Below are positions 33,978 to 43,452 of a DNA stretch of 64,000 nt, one piece after another. Origin of the DNA: an uncultured Bacteroidales bacterium. GTDB taxonomy: Bacteria; Bacteroidota; Bacteroidia; Bacteroidales; UBA932. The DNA is taken from positions 159,697 through 223,696 of the forward strand of contig CALUTW010000002.1 in assembly GCA_944323805.1 (NCBI GenBank). The letters are read 5' to 3'. A program made the translations under genes and the position numbers. The notes beneath the pieces are model-generated. The model had not been told where the DNA came from, did not search any database, and was given only the letters and a program-made list of their open reading frames with translations. The number at the start of each line of letters is the position of its first letter. The stretch's first letter is position 1.

Positions 33978-36755
33978 ATGAAAAGCGTGTTATCCAAAAT
34001 ATGGATTCCGACGGTATTTATCGGGATGGCGGCAGTCCAGTCTTACGGGATAGACGCCGGAAGAACAAGACATTCTTCCTGGTGGGAACATTCCAGGGAC
34101 AGCATATCCTCAATATCAGAGACATACGGCTCGGACAGCACGTCGGCTGCGGATACGGTCCAGTTTCCTGACACCCTTTCGGGAGCAGTCGCGGATTCTC
34201 TCATGCCGGGCGACAGCCTCATCATGACGGCAGAAGATTCAGTCCCTCAGCTTACGGCAAGGGATACCATCATCGCCCCTGATTCGCTGAAAGACACGGA
34301 CCCGTTCAGATACAGATACTATGTCGAGCTGAAAGATTCGCTTACAAGACTGCATACACGTGATTCGCTCAGGAGTCTCGGGGACTCGCTCGAGCTTCAC
34401 AAGCTGGACTCGCTTATCTTCAAGGACTCTTCCGAGACGGCATACAGGGATTCCATAGCATGGTTCAACTCCCTTTCAAGAAGGGAAAGGAAGAAATATC
34501 TTGCGGAGCTCGCATTGCCTGGCCTCATGGCACGTGCAGACAGCATCCTTAACGCCAAGGACAGCATCAGGGCATACAAGGACAGCGTCATCGCTGCCAC
34601 CCCGAGGATACTCGAGACATATGCAGTACCTGATTCGATGCAGTACAAGCGGCTTATAATGTGGACCCACGACCGGTATTTCAACAATATCAACCTCCAG
34701 CCGCAGGATACGTCATACAACTATCATTTCAACGACTATCCCTTCATGAAGACCGACGTGAACGCCACATATCTGGGTGTCTCCGGGTCCCCGGTCCAGA
34801 CATTCAATTTCTTCAAGAGGGAAGACGAGGAAAATGCCGTATTCTACACTCCGTACAGGACATACAACCACTCCCCGGAGAATCTCCCGATGTTCAACAC
34901 CAAGACCCCGTATACCGAACTGGCATACTGGGGGACCCTGTTTGCAAATGACGAGAAGGAAGAGACAAACATCAAGGTGCTGACAACCCAGAACATCCTC
35001 CCGGAACTCAATATCCTGCTGGAATACCAGAGATTCGGGTCAAACGGCATGCTCCAGAATGAGGCTACCGACAACAGGACATTCGTCGCTGCCACCAACT
35101 ATCTGGGGAAAAGGTATCTGATGCATGCAGGATACATCTACAACAAGATAGAAAGGGGGGAAAACGGCGGAATTGTCGATAACATGTGGATACGCGACAC
35201 CACGGTCGACGCAAGGGAGATTGCCGTGCATCTGCCGAACGCCACCAACAAGATCAAGAAGAACACCATCTTCCTCGACCAGTCGTACAGGATTCCATTT
35301 GACTTCATATATGACATAGGCAAGGGGAAGAGAAAGGCAAGGAAAGCAGAGGAGGCGAGACGTGACAGCATCCTTGCATCGGGGGACAGCAGCGCAATCG
35401 CGGAGCTGTACCGCATGGAGGCTGAAGCGGCAGCAGGTCAGGATGACATGGCGAAAGCCGATACGATTGACAACAGGATTACCACGGCATTCATCGGACA
35501 CAGCTCCGAATACTCGGTATTCACGAAATACTATACCGATGAAATCGGCGCAAGCGACGAGGACGGGAGAAACTTCTACAACAACCGCTTCTATCTGAAC
35601 CCGACATCTTCAGCAGACTCCATGAGGGTCATGAGGCTTGAGAACAGGGTATATCTGAGGCTGCAGCCATGGGCGGATGACGGAATAGTCTCCAAACTTG
35701 ATGTAGGTCTCGGGGACAAGCTCCTGAACTACTATGATGTAGCCGCGACAAATGGATACCTCAAAAAAGGGAAGAACATCTCAAGGAACTCGCTCTATCT
35801 CTATGCCGGGGCACAGGGTCAGTACAAGAAGTACCTCAACTGGAACGCAACCGGAAGATACACGTTCCTCGGGGCGGAAATAAACGATTTCGGGGTGGAT
35901 GCGAATGTGTCTGTCAACCTGTATCCGTTCAGGCGTGACAGGAACAGCCCTCTGTCCCTTACAGGACATTTCGAGACTTCACTGAAGACTCCGGACTACT
36001 ATCAGGAGCATTTCCATTCAAACCACCACTGGTGGGACAGCGATTTCGGGAAGATATCGACTACAAAGATAGAAGCAGGGCTGGATATCCCGAGATGGAG
36101 ATTCAATGCCGGATTCGGCTATTCACTGCTCAGCAACAACATATATTATGATAATACAGGCATAGCGAGACAAAATGTCACTCCGATGAGCGTAATGTCC
36201 GTCTATGCAAGGAAAGACTTCAGGGTCTGGAAGTTCCATTTTGACAATATGGCACTCTTCCAGGTGTCGTCAAACGAGAATGTGCTGCCATTGCCTATGC
36301 TGGCACTCAATTTGAGATACTATCTGCAGTTTGACGTGGTCAAGAAGGTAATGCAGATGCAGATAGGCGCCAATGCGACCTATACCACCAGATGGCATGC
36401 ACCGGGATACAGCCCTGATTCAGGAATGTTCCACAACCAGGACGATGAGCTCTACGGCAACTCCCCGTATATCGATGTATTCGTCAATATACAATGGAAG
36501 CGGGCCTGCATCTTTGTCAAGGCGGTCAATCTCGCGATGGGATGGCCGGACAATGCTGTCGACTATTTCAGCGCGGACGGATACATCCGCTCCCAGAGAG
36601 CCATCAAGTTCGGGATATTCTGGCCTTTCTATGTCCAGTCAAAGAAGAATTCAAGCGTTGGAGGATCCGCGACGTCGGGAATTGACGGAGCCGGGTCCGG
36701 CGGTGGCGGACTCAGGTCCGGCATGCAGTCAGCAGGTAATCCTGTCCGGCGCTAA
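33978..36755 (+). CDS. Putative outer-membrane porin (Porin_10-like)
   Basis: The 925-aa protein has a signal peptide (MKSVLSKIWIPTVFIGMAAV) and an N-terminal region (about residues 30-200) strikingly rich in D-S-L and D-S-I triplets. A long stretch with alternating aromatic/hydrophobic residues typical of outer-membrane beta-strands follows. It resembles the Bacteroidota putative-porin family, but ends with a Gly/Ser-rich tail (GSGGGGLRSG) rather than a terminal aromatic residue. Substrate unknown. The MltF-like gene begins 11 bp downstream. Confidence 0.75.
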   Translation: MKSVLSKIWIPTVFIGMAAVQSYGIDAGRTRHSSWWEHSRDSISSISETYGSDSTSAADTVQFPDTLSGAVADSLMPGDSLIMTAEDSVPQLTARDTIIAPDSLKDTDPFRYRYYVELKDSLTRLHTRDSLRSLGDSLELHKLDSLIFKDSSETAYRDSIAWFNSLSRRERKKYLAELALPGLMARADSILNAKDSIRAYKDSVIAATPRILETYAVPDSMQYKRLIMWTHDRYFNNINLQPQDTSYNYHFNDYPFMKTDVNATYLGVSGSPVQTFNFFKREDEENAVFYTPYRTYNHSPENLPMFNTKTPYTELAYWGTLFANDEKEETNIKVLTTQNILPELNILLEYQRFGSNGMLQNEATDNRTFVAATNYLGKRYLMHAGYIYNKIERGENGGIVDNMWIRDTTVDAREIAVHLPNATNKIKKNTIFLDQSYRIPFDFIYDIGKGKRKARKAEEARRDSILASGDSSAIAELYRMEAEAAAGQDDMAKADTIDNRITTAFIGHSSEYSVFTKYYTDEIGASDEDGRNFYNNRFYLNPTSSADSMRVMRLENRVYLRLQPWADDGIVSKLDVGLGDKLLNYYDVAATNGYLKKGKNISRNSLYLYAGAQGQYKKYLNWNATGRYTFLGAEINDFGVDANVSVNLYPFRRDRNSPLSLTGHFETSLKTPDYYQEHFHSNHHWWDSDFGKISTTKIEAGLDIPRWRFNAGFGYSLLSNNIYYDNTGIARQNVTPMSVMSVYARKDFRVWKFHFDNMALFQVSSNENVLPLPMLALNLRYYLQFDVVKKVMQMQIGANATYTTRWHAPGYSPDSGMFHNQDDELYGNSPYIDVFVNIQWKRACIFVKAVNLAMGWPDNAVDYFSADGYIRSQRAIKFGIFWPFYVQSKKNSSVGGSATSGIDGAGSGGGGLRSGMQSAGNPVRR

Positions 36756-36766
36756 AATCAGATATT

Positions 36767-37879
36767 ATGGTTAGTATTAAAAACAAGGTTAGCAGAAAAA
36801 AGAATGTCAACACGACAAGACATGAAAAAACTGAAGCAATTCTAAGGTATCTGGCAGCGACTGCCATCGTATTCGGAGTAGTGACCTTTTCACAGCGCTC
36901 CATAGCGGTTGACGCAATCGACACAAGCAGGGATACCTTCGCTGGAGACACGGTACGTTGCGCCATAGCAATAGGCGACAACATGTACTCCAAGGAGCTT
37001 ATGACAGGGTTCAACTATGAACTGCTGGAAAAATTCGCCGGAACGGACAATTGCTCGATGACAATCGTACCGGCAACTGAAAGGGACAATTATGTGGATT
37101 CACTTCTCACGGGATGTGTGGACATTGTCGTACTTCCTTACAAAGACACATCGATTGCGGGGATTACCGTCTCGAAGCCGGTCGAAGGCTGTGTCTGGGC
37201 AGTGAAATCAGGCAGATTCTCCCATATAAGGGAAATAAACCTGTGGCTGGGCCACTATATGAGCTCGGATGAATATTCAGAGATGAAAGACAGGTTTTTC
37301 CGTTCCTACAACCCGTATCCGAAAGCCGAATACGGAATCCGGACACGGACAATCAGCCCTTACGACAGCCTTATCAAGAAATACGCGGCATCGATGGGAT
37401 GGGACTGGAGAATGCTTGCAGCTGTAATCTACCAGGAATCCAGGTTCTCGATAAACTCGATGTCATCCAGAGGGGCGACCGGACTCATGCAGGTAATGCC
37501 GTCGACAGCACTTCATTATGAAGTCTCCGACCTAATTGACCCTGAGCAGAACATAATCGCCGGGACATCGCACCTGAAAAGGCTCCAGAGGCTGTACCGC
37601 AGTACGGACATAAGCCGGGAAGAGCAGATCAAGTTTGTCCTTGCGGCATACAATGCCGGCGAAGGGCGTATTGAAGACTGCAGGAAATTCGCCGAGGACC
37701 GCAACCTGGACAACACCAGATGGGATGATATCGTCAAGGCGATACCTGACATGAGGGACAGGGACCTTGTCGAGGCATCATCACTGAAATTCGGAAGATT
37801 CAACGGAAGCGAGACCATCAGCTACGTGGACAGTGTCCTTGACCACTACAAGGCATTCTGCACAATCTGCCCGGCATAG
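36767..37879 (+). CDS. MltF-like membrane-bound lytic transglycosylase
   Basis: The 370-aa protein has an N-terminal signal anchor (LRYLAATAIVFGVVTF), a shortened periplasmic solute-binding-like domain (CAIAIGDNMYSKELMTGFNYELLEK ... GCVDIVVLPY) and a C-terminal SLT domain. The SLT domain has catalytic glutamate in AAVIYQESRF, the GATGLMQVMPSTA block and AAYNAGEGRI. This is the MltF layout: cleavage of peptidoglycan glycan strands with an appended regulatory domain. Co-transcribed with the porin. It converges on the LolC/E-like gene 7 bp away. Confidence 0.9.
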   Translation: MVSIKNKVSRKKNVNTTRHEKTEAILRYLAATAIVFGVVTFSQRSIAVDAIDTSRDTFAGDTVRCAIAIGDNMYSKELMTGFNYELLEKFAGTDNCSMTIVPATERDNYVDSLLTGCVDIVVLPYKDTSIAGITVSKPVEGCVWAVKSGRFSHIREINLWLGHYMSSDEYSEMKDRFFRSYNPYPKAEYGIRTRTISPYDSLIKKYAASMGWDWRMLAAVIYQESRFSINSMSSRGATGLMQVMPSTALHYEVSDLIDPEQNIIAGTSHLKRLQRLYRSTDISREEQIKFVLAAYNAGEGRIEDCRKFAEDRNLDNTRWDDIVKAIPDMRDRDLVEASSLKFGRFNGSETISYVDSVLDHYKAFCTICPA

Positions 37880-37886
37880 GGCAGCT

Positions 37887-39053
37887 TCAGCTGACCCTGA
37901 CTGTCCTTGCCGGATCGACACCGGAGATGAAAAGGGACGGAATCAGCAGGAGCAGCATTATTACCACGTATGCGCCAAGGTCCGCCGCCAGGACCAATGG
38001 CAGGTCGATATGCACAGGCACATATGAGACAAAGTAATTCTGGGGATCAAGCCTCAGAATTTTTGTAATGTCCTGAAGCCAGCATAACAGCAATGCGACG
38101 GCATTGCCTGCAGCCATTCCTTTCAGCACCACTGAAGAAGATGCTGAAAGGAATATTTTTGCTATATGCCTGTCCTTCATCCCGACAGACTTGAGTATGC
38201 CGATGACCGGTATGTTCTCGAACAGGATGATCAGCAGGCCTGAAATCATATTGAATCCTGCCACAACAGTCATCAGGACAAGGATAAAGAGTACATTGAA
38301 GTCAATGAGGTCCAGCCAGTCAAAAAGCTGAGGATAGCGTGACGCGGCAGATGAAGCCGTGACGGCAGGCTCTTCAGGGGAAGTGTACAGCATGGCTACA
38401 GTACCGATGTCGGCTGCAGCATGTTCAAGGGCATCTACCGACCTGAATGACGGGGACAGGCTGAATTCAAGTGCAGATACACTGCCGGCATCCCAGCCGT
38501 TAAGCCGCTGCAGGTCTGCAAGGGACGTCCGCACCACCATATTCTCATCCGAATCCAGGATACTGTCATACAGTGACACGACATGGAATTTCCTTACCTG
38601 GACACGTTCCCCCACAAAATATGCGGTAATGTCGTCTCCGGCTGCTATCCCCAGTTTCGCGGCCAATCTTGCCGGGACGGAGACCCCAAGTCCAGAAAGG
38701 AGCGAATCCCGCCGGCATCCCTTGAAAAGGACCCCGTGGATATTATCCCCGGATTTCACTATGCCGCCTCTGTATATTACAGGTTCGATTTCCTTTATAT
38801 AGGGAATTTCAGCAAGTTTCCCGTAATAAGACGGATGCATGGGTACAGGCACCACCTCCCCACCCCAGCCGGTTTCGGCGGAAACAAGCTGTACATCGCC
38901 TGAAACAGAAGAAACGCCGTCGCGAATCTCATGTCTGAACCCGGACGAGACCGCAACGGCGATTATCATTACAAGGAAACTGACCGCAATGGAAACCATT
39001 GCAATGTTCCCTTTGAAACTTATTCTTTTCGCTATAAACCTGGATGCATCCAT
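37887..39053 (-). CDS. LolC/LolE-like ABC transporter permease (FtsX fold)
   Basis: The 388-aa protein has one N-terminal helix (GNIAMVSIAVSFLVMIIAVAV), a MacB-like periplasmic domain and a three-helix C-terminal core with a coupling helix (ENIPVIGILKSVGMKDRHIAKIF). This four-helix layout is that of LolC/LolE, which extract lipoproteins from the inner membrane, but sequence alone does not prove that role. No ATPase gene is adjacent. It starts 7 bp after the M13 peptidase stop and is probably co-transcribed with it. Confidence 0.85.
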   Translation of the reverse strand: MDASRFIAKRISFKGNIAMVSIAVSFLVMIIAVAVSSGFRHEIRDGVSSVSGDVQLVSAETGWGGEVVPVPMHPSYYGKLAEIPYIKEIEPVIYRGGIVKSGDNIHGVLFKGCRRDSLLSGLGVSVPARLAAKLGIAAGDDITAYFVGERVQVRKFHVVSLYDSILDSDENMVVRTSLADLQRLNGWDAGSVSALEFSLSPSFRSVDALEHAAADIGTVAMLYTSPEEPAVTASSAASRYPQLFDWLDLIDFNVLFILVLMTVVAGFNMISGLLIILFENIPVIGILKSVGMKDRHIAKIFLSASSSVVLKGMAAGNAVALLLCWLQDITKILRLDPQNYFVSYVPVHIDLPLVLAADLGAYVVIMLLLLIPSLFISGVDPARTVRVS

Positions 39054-39060
39054 GCGGCTG

Positions 39061-41070
39061 CTACCATATTACCACCCGTTCATCCTCAGGGCGGAACATG
39101 GCATCACCCTCGACAATCCCGAAGGCATCGAAGAATGTCTGCAGGTTGCGCAGAGTCACATTTACCCTGTTCTCTCCCAATGAATGCACATCGAGCTTGG
39201 TCAGCCTGGCCTTTTCCTCGTCAGTTATGTTCTGCGCCCAGAGTGTAGCATACGAAAGGTAGAATCTCTGCTCGGCGGTAAATCCATCCACCGGTTCAGG
39301 ATGACTGTCCCCGAAAGAATTCTGCATGGCGGTATATGCTATCCTGAGACCTCCCTGGTCAGCGATATTCTCACCGAGACAAAGTGCGCCGTTGGCATGA
39401 AGTCCAGGCAGGATCTCGACCTCGTCAAACTGACTGACAAGAACAGACGTCTTGGCCTTGAATGCCTCGGCATCAGCCTCCGTCCACCAGTTGACCATAT
39501 TGCCGTCCTTGTCGAAGTTCCTTCCCTGGTCATCGAATCCATGGGTCATTTCATGGCTTATGACCACTCCTATGCCGCCATAGTTGACCGCATCATCCGC
39601 ATCCGGATTATAGAACGGCGGCTGGAGAATGGCTGCAGGGAAGCATATCTCGTTTGTAGTAGGATTGTAATATGCATTCACAGTCTGAGGACTCATCAGC
39701 CATTCTGTCTTGTCCACCGGCTTGCCGAGCCTTGAAAGATTGTCTGCAACGTACCATTTGGCGGCATTGCGGATATTCTCATAATAGCTGAGGGAAGGAT
39801 TGATTATCAGGGATGAATAATCTTTCCATTTATCAGGATAGCCTATCTTCACGACAAAGGCATTGAGTTTCTCGTGGGCCTTCATCTTTGTCGAATCGCT
39901 CATCCAGTCCAGAGAGTCCACATGCTCCCCGAGAGCCTGGCGGATATTGTCGACCATCTTCAGTACCCTGTCCTTTTCCGCAGCGGAGAAATACTTTGTC
40001 ACATACATCTTGCCGACAGCCTCGGAAAGCAGGCGGTCCGGTACGGACATGGCGCGTTTCCAGCGAGGCTTCTGCTCCTGGACCCCGGCCATCTGCTTCT
40101 CGAAGAACTCGAACGATGCAGTATAGAAATCATCGCTCAGAGCCCCGCATGCGCCCTGGACGAGCTGTCCCAGCATATAATTCTTCATTACCTCGATATT
40201 CTCAGATGCGAACATCTTATCGAGTGCGGAGAAATACGACGGCTGGCCGACCACGAGCTTATCCTGAGGATTGATGCCCATCGCCCTGAAATACACCGTG
40301 AAATCAAGGTCAGGATATGCGGCTGCAAGCTCCTCCGAGCTCATCGGGTTGTACATCCTCTGGACATCCCTCAGCTCCACGCTCGACCAAGATGCACGTG
40401 CAATGGCATCCTCCACAGTCAGGGCATCGGAAGCGGCCTTATCTGCGTCCGCGATTCCGGCAAGGCTGAAAATCCTTGCAAGGAAGAGCCTGTAGCCCTC
40501 CTTCAATGCAGAATTGGCAGTATCGATATAGTAGTCCCTGTCCCCCATTCCGAGGCCGGACTGTCCCAGATACAATATCTGGCTGTCACTGTCCATCATG
40601 TCGGACATCACATACATATCGAAGAACGGGTAGTCGGAGCATAGATGCATCGAGGCAATCGTCTCCACAAGACCTCTCTTGTCCTTTATGGCACGTATCC
40701 TGTCTATCCCGGACATGATCGGAGCCGCACCTTCGCTGTTCAGACGTACGGAATCCAGTCCCATCCTGTACAGGTCGGATATCTTCTGCTCTACGCTGCC
40801 AGGCATTACCTCCTGCCTGTCGAGACCGGCAAAGAGGTCATTGAGGCGTTTCTGGTTATTCTCGTTCAGAACATCGAAAGAGCCGAACCTTGCGAATTCC
40901 GGCTTGAGAGGATTGTTCTTCTGCCATCCTCCTGTTGCATACTGATAGAAATTTTCTGCGGGGGAGATTGAAGTGTCAAGGTTTGCGGGATCAATGGCAT
41001 GTACAGCCTGCGGCGTTTCGTTGCATGCCATTGCCAATGCAGGAATCATAATCAACAGCAATTTTTTCAT
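39061..41070 (-). CDS. M13-family (neprilysin/PepO-like) metallopeptidase lipoprotein
   Basis: The 669-aa zinc peptidase has a lipoprotein signal (MKKLLLIMIPALAMAC, Cys 16 after LAMA), the M13 N-terminal helical domain (DTSISPAENFYQYATGGW), HExxH as VISHEMTHGF near residue 505, and the third zinc ligand in GENIADQGG near 563. The NAYYNPTTNEICFPAAIL block is also typical. It degrades peptides at the cell envelope. ATG 41070 is set by the signal peptide; the promoter -7 box is at 41105. Confidence 0.94.
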   Translation of the reverse strand: MKKLLLIMIPALAMACNETPQAVHAIDPANLDTSISPAENFYQYATGGWQKNNPLKPEFARFGSFDVLNENNQKRLNDLFAGLDRQEVMPGSVEQKISDLYRMGLDSVRLNSEGAAPIMSGIDRIRAIKDKRGLVETIASMHLCSDYPFFDMYVMSDMMDSDSQILYLGQSGLGMGDRDYYIDTANSALKEGYRLFLARIFSLAGIADADKAASDALTVEDAIARASWSSVELRDVQRMYNPMSSEELAAAYPDLDFTVYFRAMGINPQDKLVVGQPSYFSALDKMFASENIEVMKNYMLGQLVQGACGALSDDFYTASFEFFEKQMAGVQEQKPRWKRAMSVPDRLLSEAVGKMYVTKYFSAAEKDRVLKMVDNIRQALGEHVDSLDWMSDSTKMKAHEKLNAFVVKIGYPDKWKDYSSLIINPSLSYYENIRNAAKWYVADNLSRLGKPVDKTEWLMSPQTVNAYYNPTTNEICFPAAILQPPFYNPDADDAVNYGGIGVVISHEMTHGFDDQGRNFDKDGNMVNWWTEADAEAFKAKTSVLVSQFDEVEILPGLHANGALCLGENIADQGGLRIAYTAMQNSFGDSHPEPVDGFTAEQRFYLSYATLWAQNITDEEKARLTKLDVHSLGENRVNVTLRNLQTFFDAFGIVEGDAMFRPEDERVVIW

Positions 41071-41104
41071 CAGTCCTAATTTTATCCATTTCTGAAATAT
41101 CATG

Positions 41105-41112
41105 CAAATGTA
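41105..41112 (-). promoter_or_regulatory. -7 box of the M13 peptidase gene
   Basis: The minus strand reads TACATTTG, an exact TAnnTTTG, 34 bp from ATG 41070. Confidence 0.55.
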
Positions 41113-41154
41113 AATAAATTCATCGGGATATGGCTTATTAACTGAAAAAATATG

Positions 41155-41162
41155 CATCTTTG
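41155..41162 (+). promoter_or_regulatory. Candidate -7 box of the TPR protein gene
   Basis: CATCTTTG, one mismatch from TAnnTTTG, 31 bp before ATG 41194. It argues against ATG 41152 as start. Confidence 0.35.
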
Positions 41163-41193
41163 TAAGGATATATATCCCTTACCAGTTATCGCA

Positions 41194-42138
41194 ATGACAA
41201 GAATACGTACATACATTCTGATGCTTGCCTTATGTGCAGGCATTGCGGGTGCCAGGGCATATGCCCAGGAGAACAGGGCTGAACGTTTCGCCGAAAGATA
41301 CAATCTACTCGTATCAAAGCTTGGTGCAGACGGCGTCGGCATCGAGACACTGCTGAATGCCTGGGCTGCAGAGGATTCGACAGACCTGCGCCTGTATACC
41401 GCCAGATTCAGCTATTATTTCGCGAAATCCCAGGCAGATTCCGTAGTGTCCCGGCACGAGAGGAAATACCTCGGGATGTCCCCGATCCTGCAGCTGAAAG
41501 ACTCGACAGGCACGGATGTCTACTATTTCCAGGAGCGCTTCTATGACGACTCCCTGTTTTCAATTGCAATCAAGACAGCCGACAAGGCGATAAGGATGTG
41601 GCCCGAGAGGCTTGACCTGAGACTGCTCAAGGCCGATGCCCTGAGTGCATACGAGAAAGGCAGTCCGGACATGACATCCGCGTATCTCGAAAGCCTGGCC
41701 GATGAGTACTTTTCTGGCGGGAAGCAATGGACATACCCGGGAGACACCGTCGATGACGCTTTCTTCAAGGGCATCATCCAGCAGTACTGCGCCTCATTCT
41801 TCAGCCTCGGAACAAGGAATTCATATGAAGCCTTCCGGCAGCTTGCGGAAACAATGCTCGGATATCTGCCTGACGACCCGACATTCATGTCCGACATAGG
41901 CTCATACCTGCTCATTGCCAGGTCCGACTATAAGGGGGCTCTCAAATGCTACAACAAGGTGCTGAAGACCAGCCCGGAGGACTATACCGCAATCAAGAAC
42001 TGCATCATTGTCGCAAGACACATGAAAAATGTCAGGATGGAAAAGAAATATCTTGCCATGATGGCCGAATACGGGCCTGAAACCGAAAAGAAGGCGGCTG
42101 CCGTCAGACTCGGGCTCCTGTCCGGGAAGAAAAAGTAG
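41194..42138 (+). CDS. Periplasmic TPR-like protein, function unknown
   Basis: The 314-aa product has a clean signal peptide (MTRIRTYILMLALCAGIAGA...AYAQ) followed by helical repeats resembling tetratricopeptide units (SIAIKTADKAIRMWPERLDLRLLKADAL; ALKCYNKVLKTSPEDYTAIKNC). No catalytic motif is visible. TPR proteins scaffold complexes; the partner is unknown. Monocistronic by position, converging on dprA 20 bp away. Confidence 0.75.
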   Translation: MTRIRTYILMLALCAGIAGARAYAQENRAERFAERYNLLVSKLGADGVGIETLLNAWAAEDSTDLRLYTARFSYYFAKSQADSVVSRHERKYLGMSPILQLKDSTGTDVYYFQERFYDDSLFSIAIKTADKAIRMWPERLDLRLLKADALSAYEKGSPDMTSAYLESLADEYFSGGKQWTYPGDTVDDAFFKGIIQQYCASFFSLGTRNSYEAFRQLAETMLGYLPDDPTFMSDIGSYLLIARSDYKGALKCYNKVLKTSPEDYTAIKNCIIVARHMKNVRMEKKYLAMMAEYGPETEKKAAAVRLGLLSGKKK

Positions 42139-42158
42139 GCAGGCATACGGCAGCCGTA

Positions 42159-43325
42159 CTACTGCCTGCCGACACATATGGAGCACCGCTGCATGATGTC
42201 GACGGCAAGCATGCCGTCCTGTTCCAGCATTGCGACATACTCCCTCGTCTCCTTCCATGGACGCCCGAGCATTACCGCGAGTTCATCCACGGTTATGCCG
42301 CGGTTGCGGCGCACAGCCGATATCACGGCAGCAAGGTCCCCGATCTTCCTGCTGTCCAGCCTCCCGGCGAACACTTCCCTGACATAGTCCTCCGGAATCT
42401 TTCGCCGCACACCTTCCCCCATACGCAGCCCCATGCCGGCCGCCAGGTCCTCAAGCGAAAACACCGGCTCTGCGGACCTGCTTCTTATCAGCCAGTTGCA
42501 TCCCCGGGAACGGTCATCGTCAATCCGTCCCGGAAGGGCATATACATTCCTGTCGTATGACATGGCAAGCCCGGCCGTTACCATCCCGCCTCCCTTCATT
42601 CTTGACTCCATAAGTATCACGGAGGAAGACAGGCCCGCTATTATCCTGTTCCGTCTGATAAAATTAACCTTGAGAGGGGATGTCCCGACGGGAAAATCAG
42701 TGACAAGGGCGCCATGGGAGGCAATCTCATCAGCGATGGAAGCATGTCTGGAAGGATATACGGAGTCCGGGCCTGTCGCCATTACGGCTATGGTAAGGAG
42801 GCCTGAATCAAGGGCCTGCCGGTGCGCAATGAAATCCACCCCATACGCCAGTCCGCTCACTATCACAGGAGGTTCCGGAGTCACGGAGGACATGGACGAC
42901 ACCACCCTCATGGTCCATTCCCTGCCATAGGCCGAGACATCCCTCGTCCCGACTACAGACAGCATCCCCCTTTTCCCGAGGATATCCGCAGGCCGGAGAC
43001 TGCTCCTGACATAGATACCTGCCGGGGCATCCGGACATTCCCTGAGCAATGCCGGATAATCCCCGTCCGTACAGCCGATGAAAACACATCCTGCCGAAGC
43101 AGCCTTCTCCAGCTCCCTGGAGGCATCATCCAGGGCCTTCGGCGATATCCTGGAGCGGTGCACCGAATACGGCCCGAATACCGTATCAAGCCCTTCCCTG
43201 TCCAGGCTGAAGACCGCAGCCGCACTCCCGAACGCCTCGACAAGGGCATGGGAAATCTTCGGCTCATATCCGAAGATCATATTCAGTGCACAGCAGCATA
43301 ATGTCTCGTCATATCTTCCGCTCAT
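42159..43325 (-). CDS. dprA: DNA-processing protein DprA
   Basis: The 388-aa protein loads RecA on incoming single-stranded DNA in transformation. It has an N-terminal SAM-like helical region, the DprA Rossmann fold (SVVGTRDVSAYGREWT, VSGLAYGVDFIAHRQAL, RRNRIIAGLSSSVILMES) and a C-terminal winged helix (GITVDELAVMLGRPWKETREYVAMLEQDG). ATG 43325 is preferred over GTG/ATG candidates up to 43373, which add unconserved residues. No other competence gene is in the window. Confidence 0.93.
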   Translation of the reverse strand: MSGRYDETLCCCALNMIFGYEPKISHALVEAFGSAAAVFSLDREGLDTVFGPYSVHRSRISPKALDDASRELEKAASAGCVFIGCTDGDYPALLRECPDAPAGIYVRSSLRPADILGKRGMLSVVGTRDVSAYGREWTMRVVSSMSSVTPEPPVIVSGLAYGVDFIAHRQALDSGLLTIAVMATGPDSVYPSRHASIADEIASHGALVTDFPVGTSPLKVNFIRRNRIIAGLSSSVILMESRMKGGGMVTAGLAMSYDRNVYALPGRIDDDRSRGCNWLIRSRSAEPVFSLEDLAAGMGLRMGEGVRRKIPEDYVREVFAGRLDSRKIGDLAAVISAVRRNRGITVDELAVMLGRPWKETREYVAMLEQDGMLAVDIMQRCSICVGRQ

Positions 43326-43373
43326 CCTGTCGTCTTTTTCCTGCAAATGTATCCGGAAGACATATGGGCACAT

Positions 43374-43414
43374 AAAAAATGTGGCGGAATCCTGGAAAGA
43401 TCCGCCACATTTTT
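43374..43414 (-). terminator. Rho-independent terminator of queA
   Basis: A 14-bp near-perfect stem, ATGTGGCGGA against TCCGCCACAT with A/T runs on both sides, loop about 12 nt. On the minus strand the stem is followed by TTTTTT, as expected downstream of queA. The flanking A and T runs would let it work in both directions. Confidence 0.85.
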
Positions 43415-43452
43415 CTCTTTTCCTATATTATTTTCTCTTTTTTACTGTCCCG

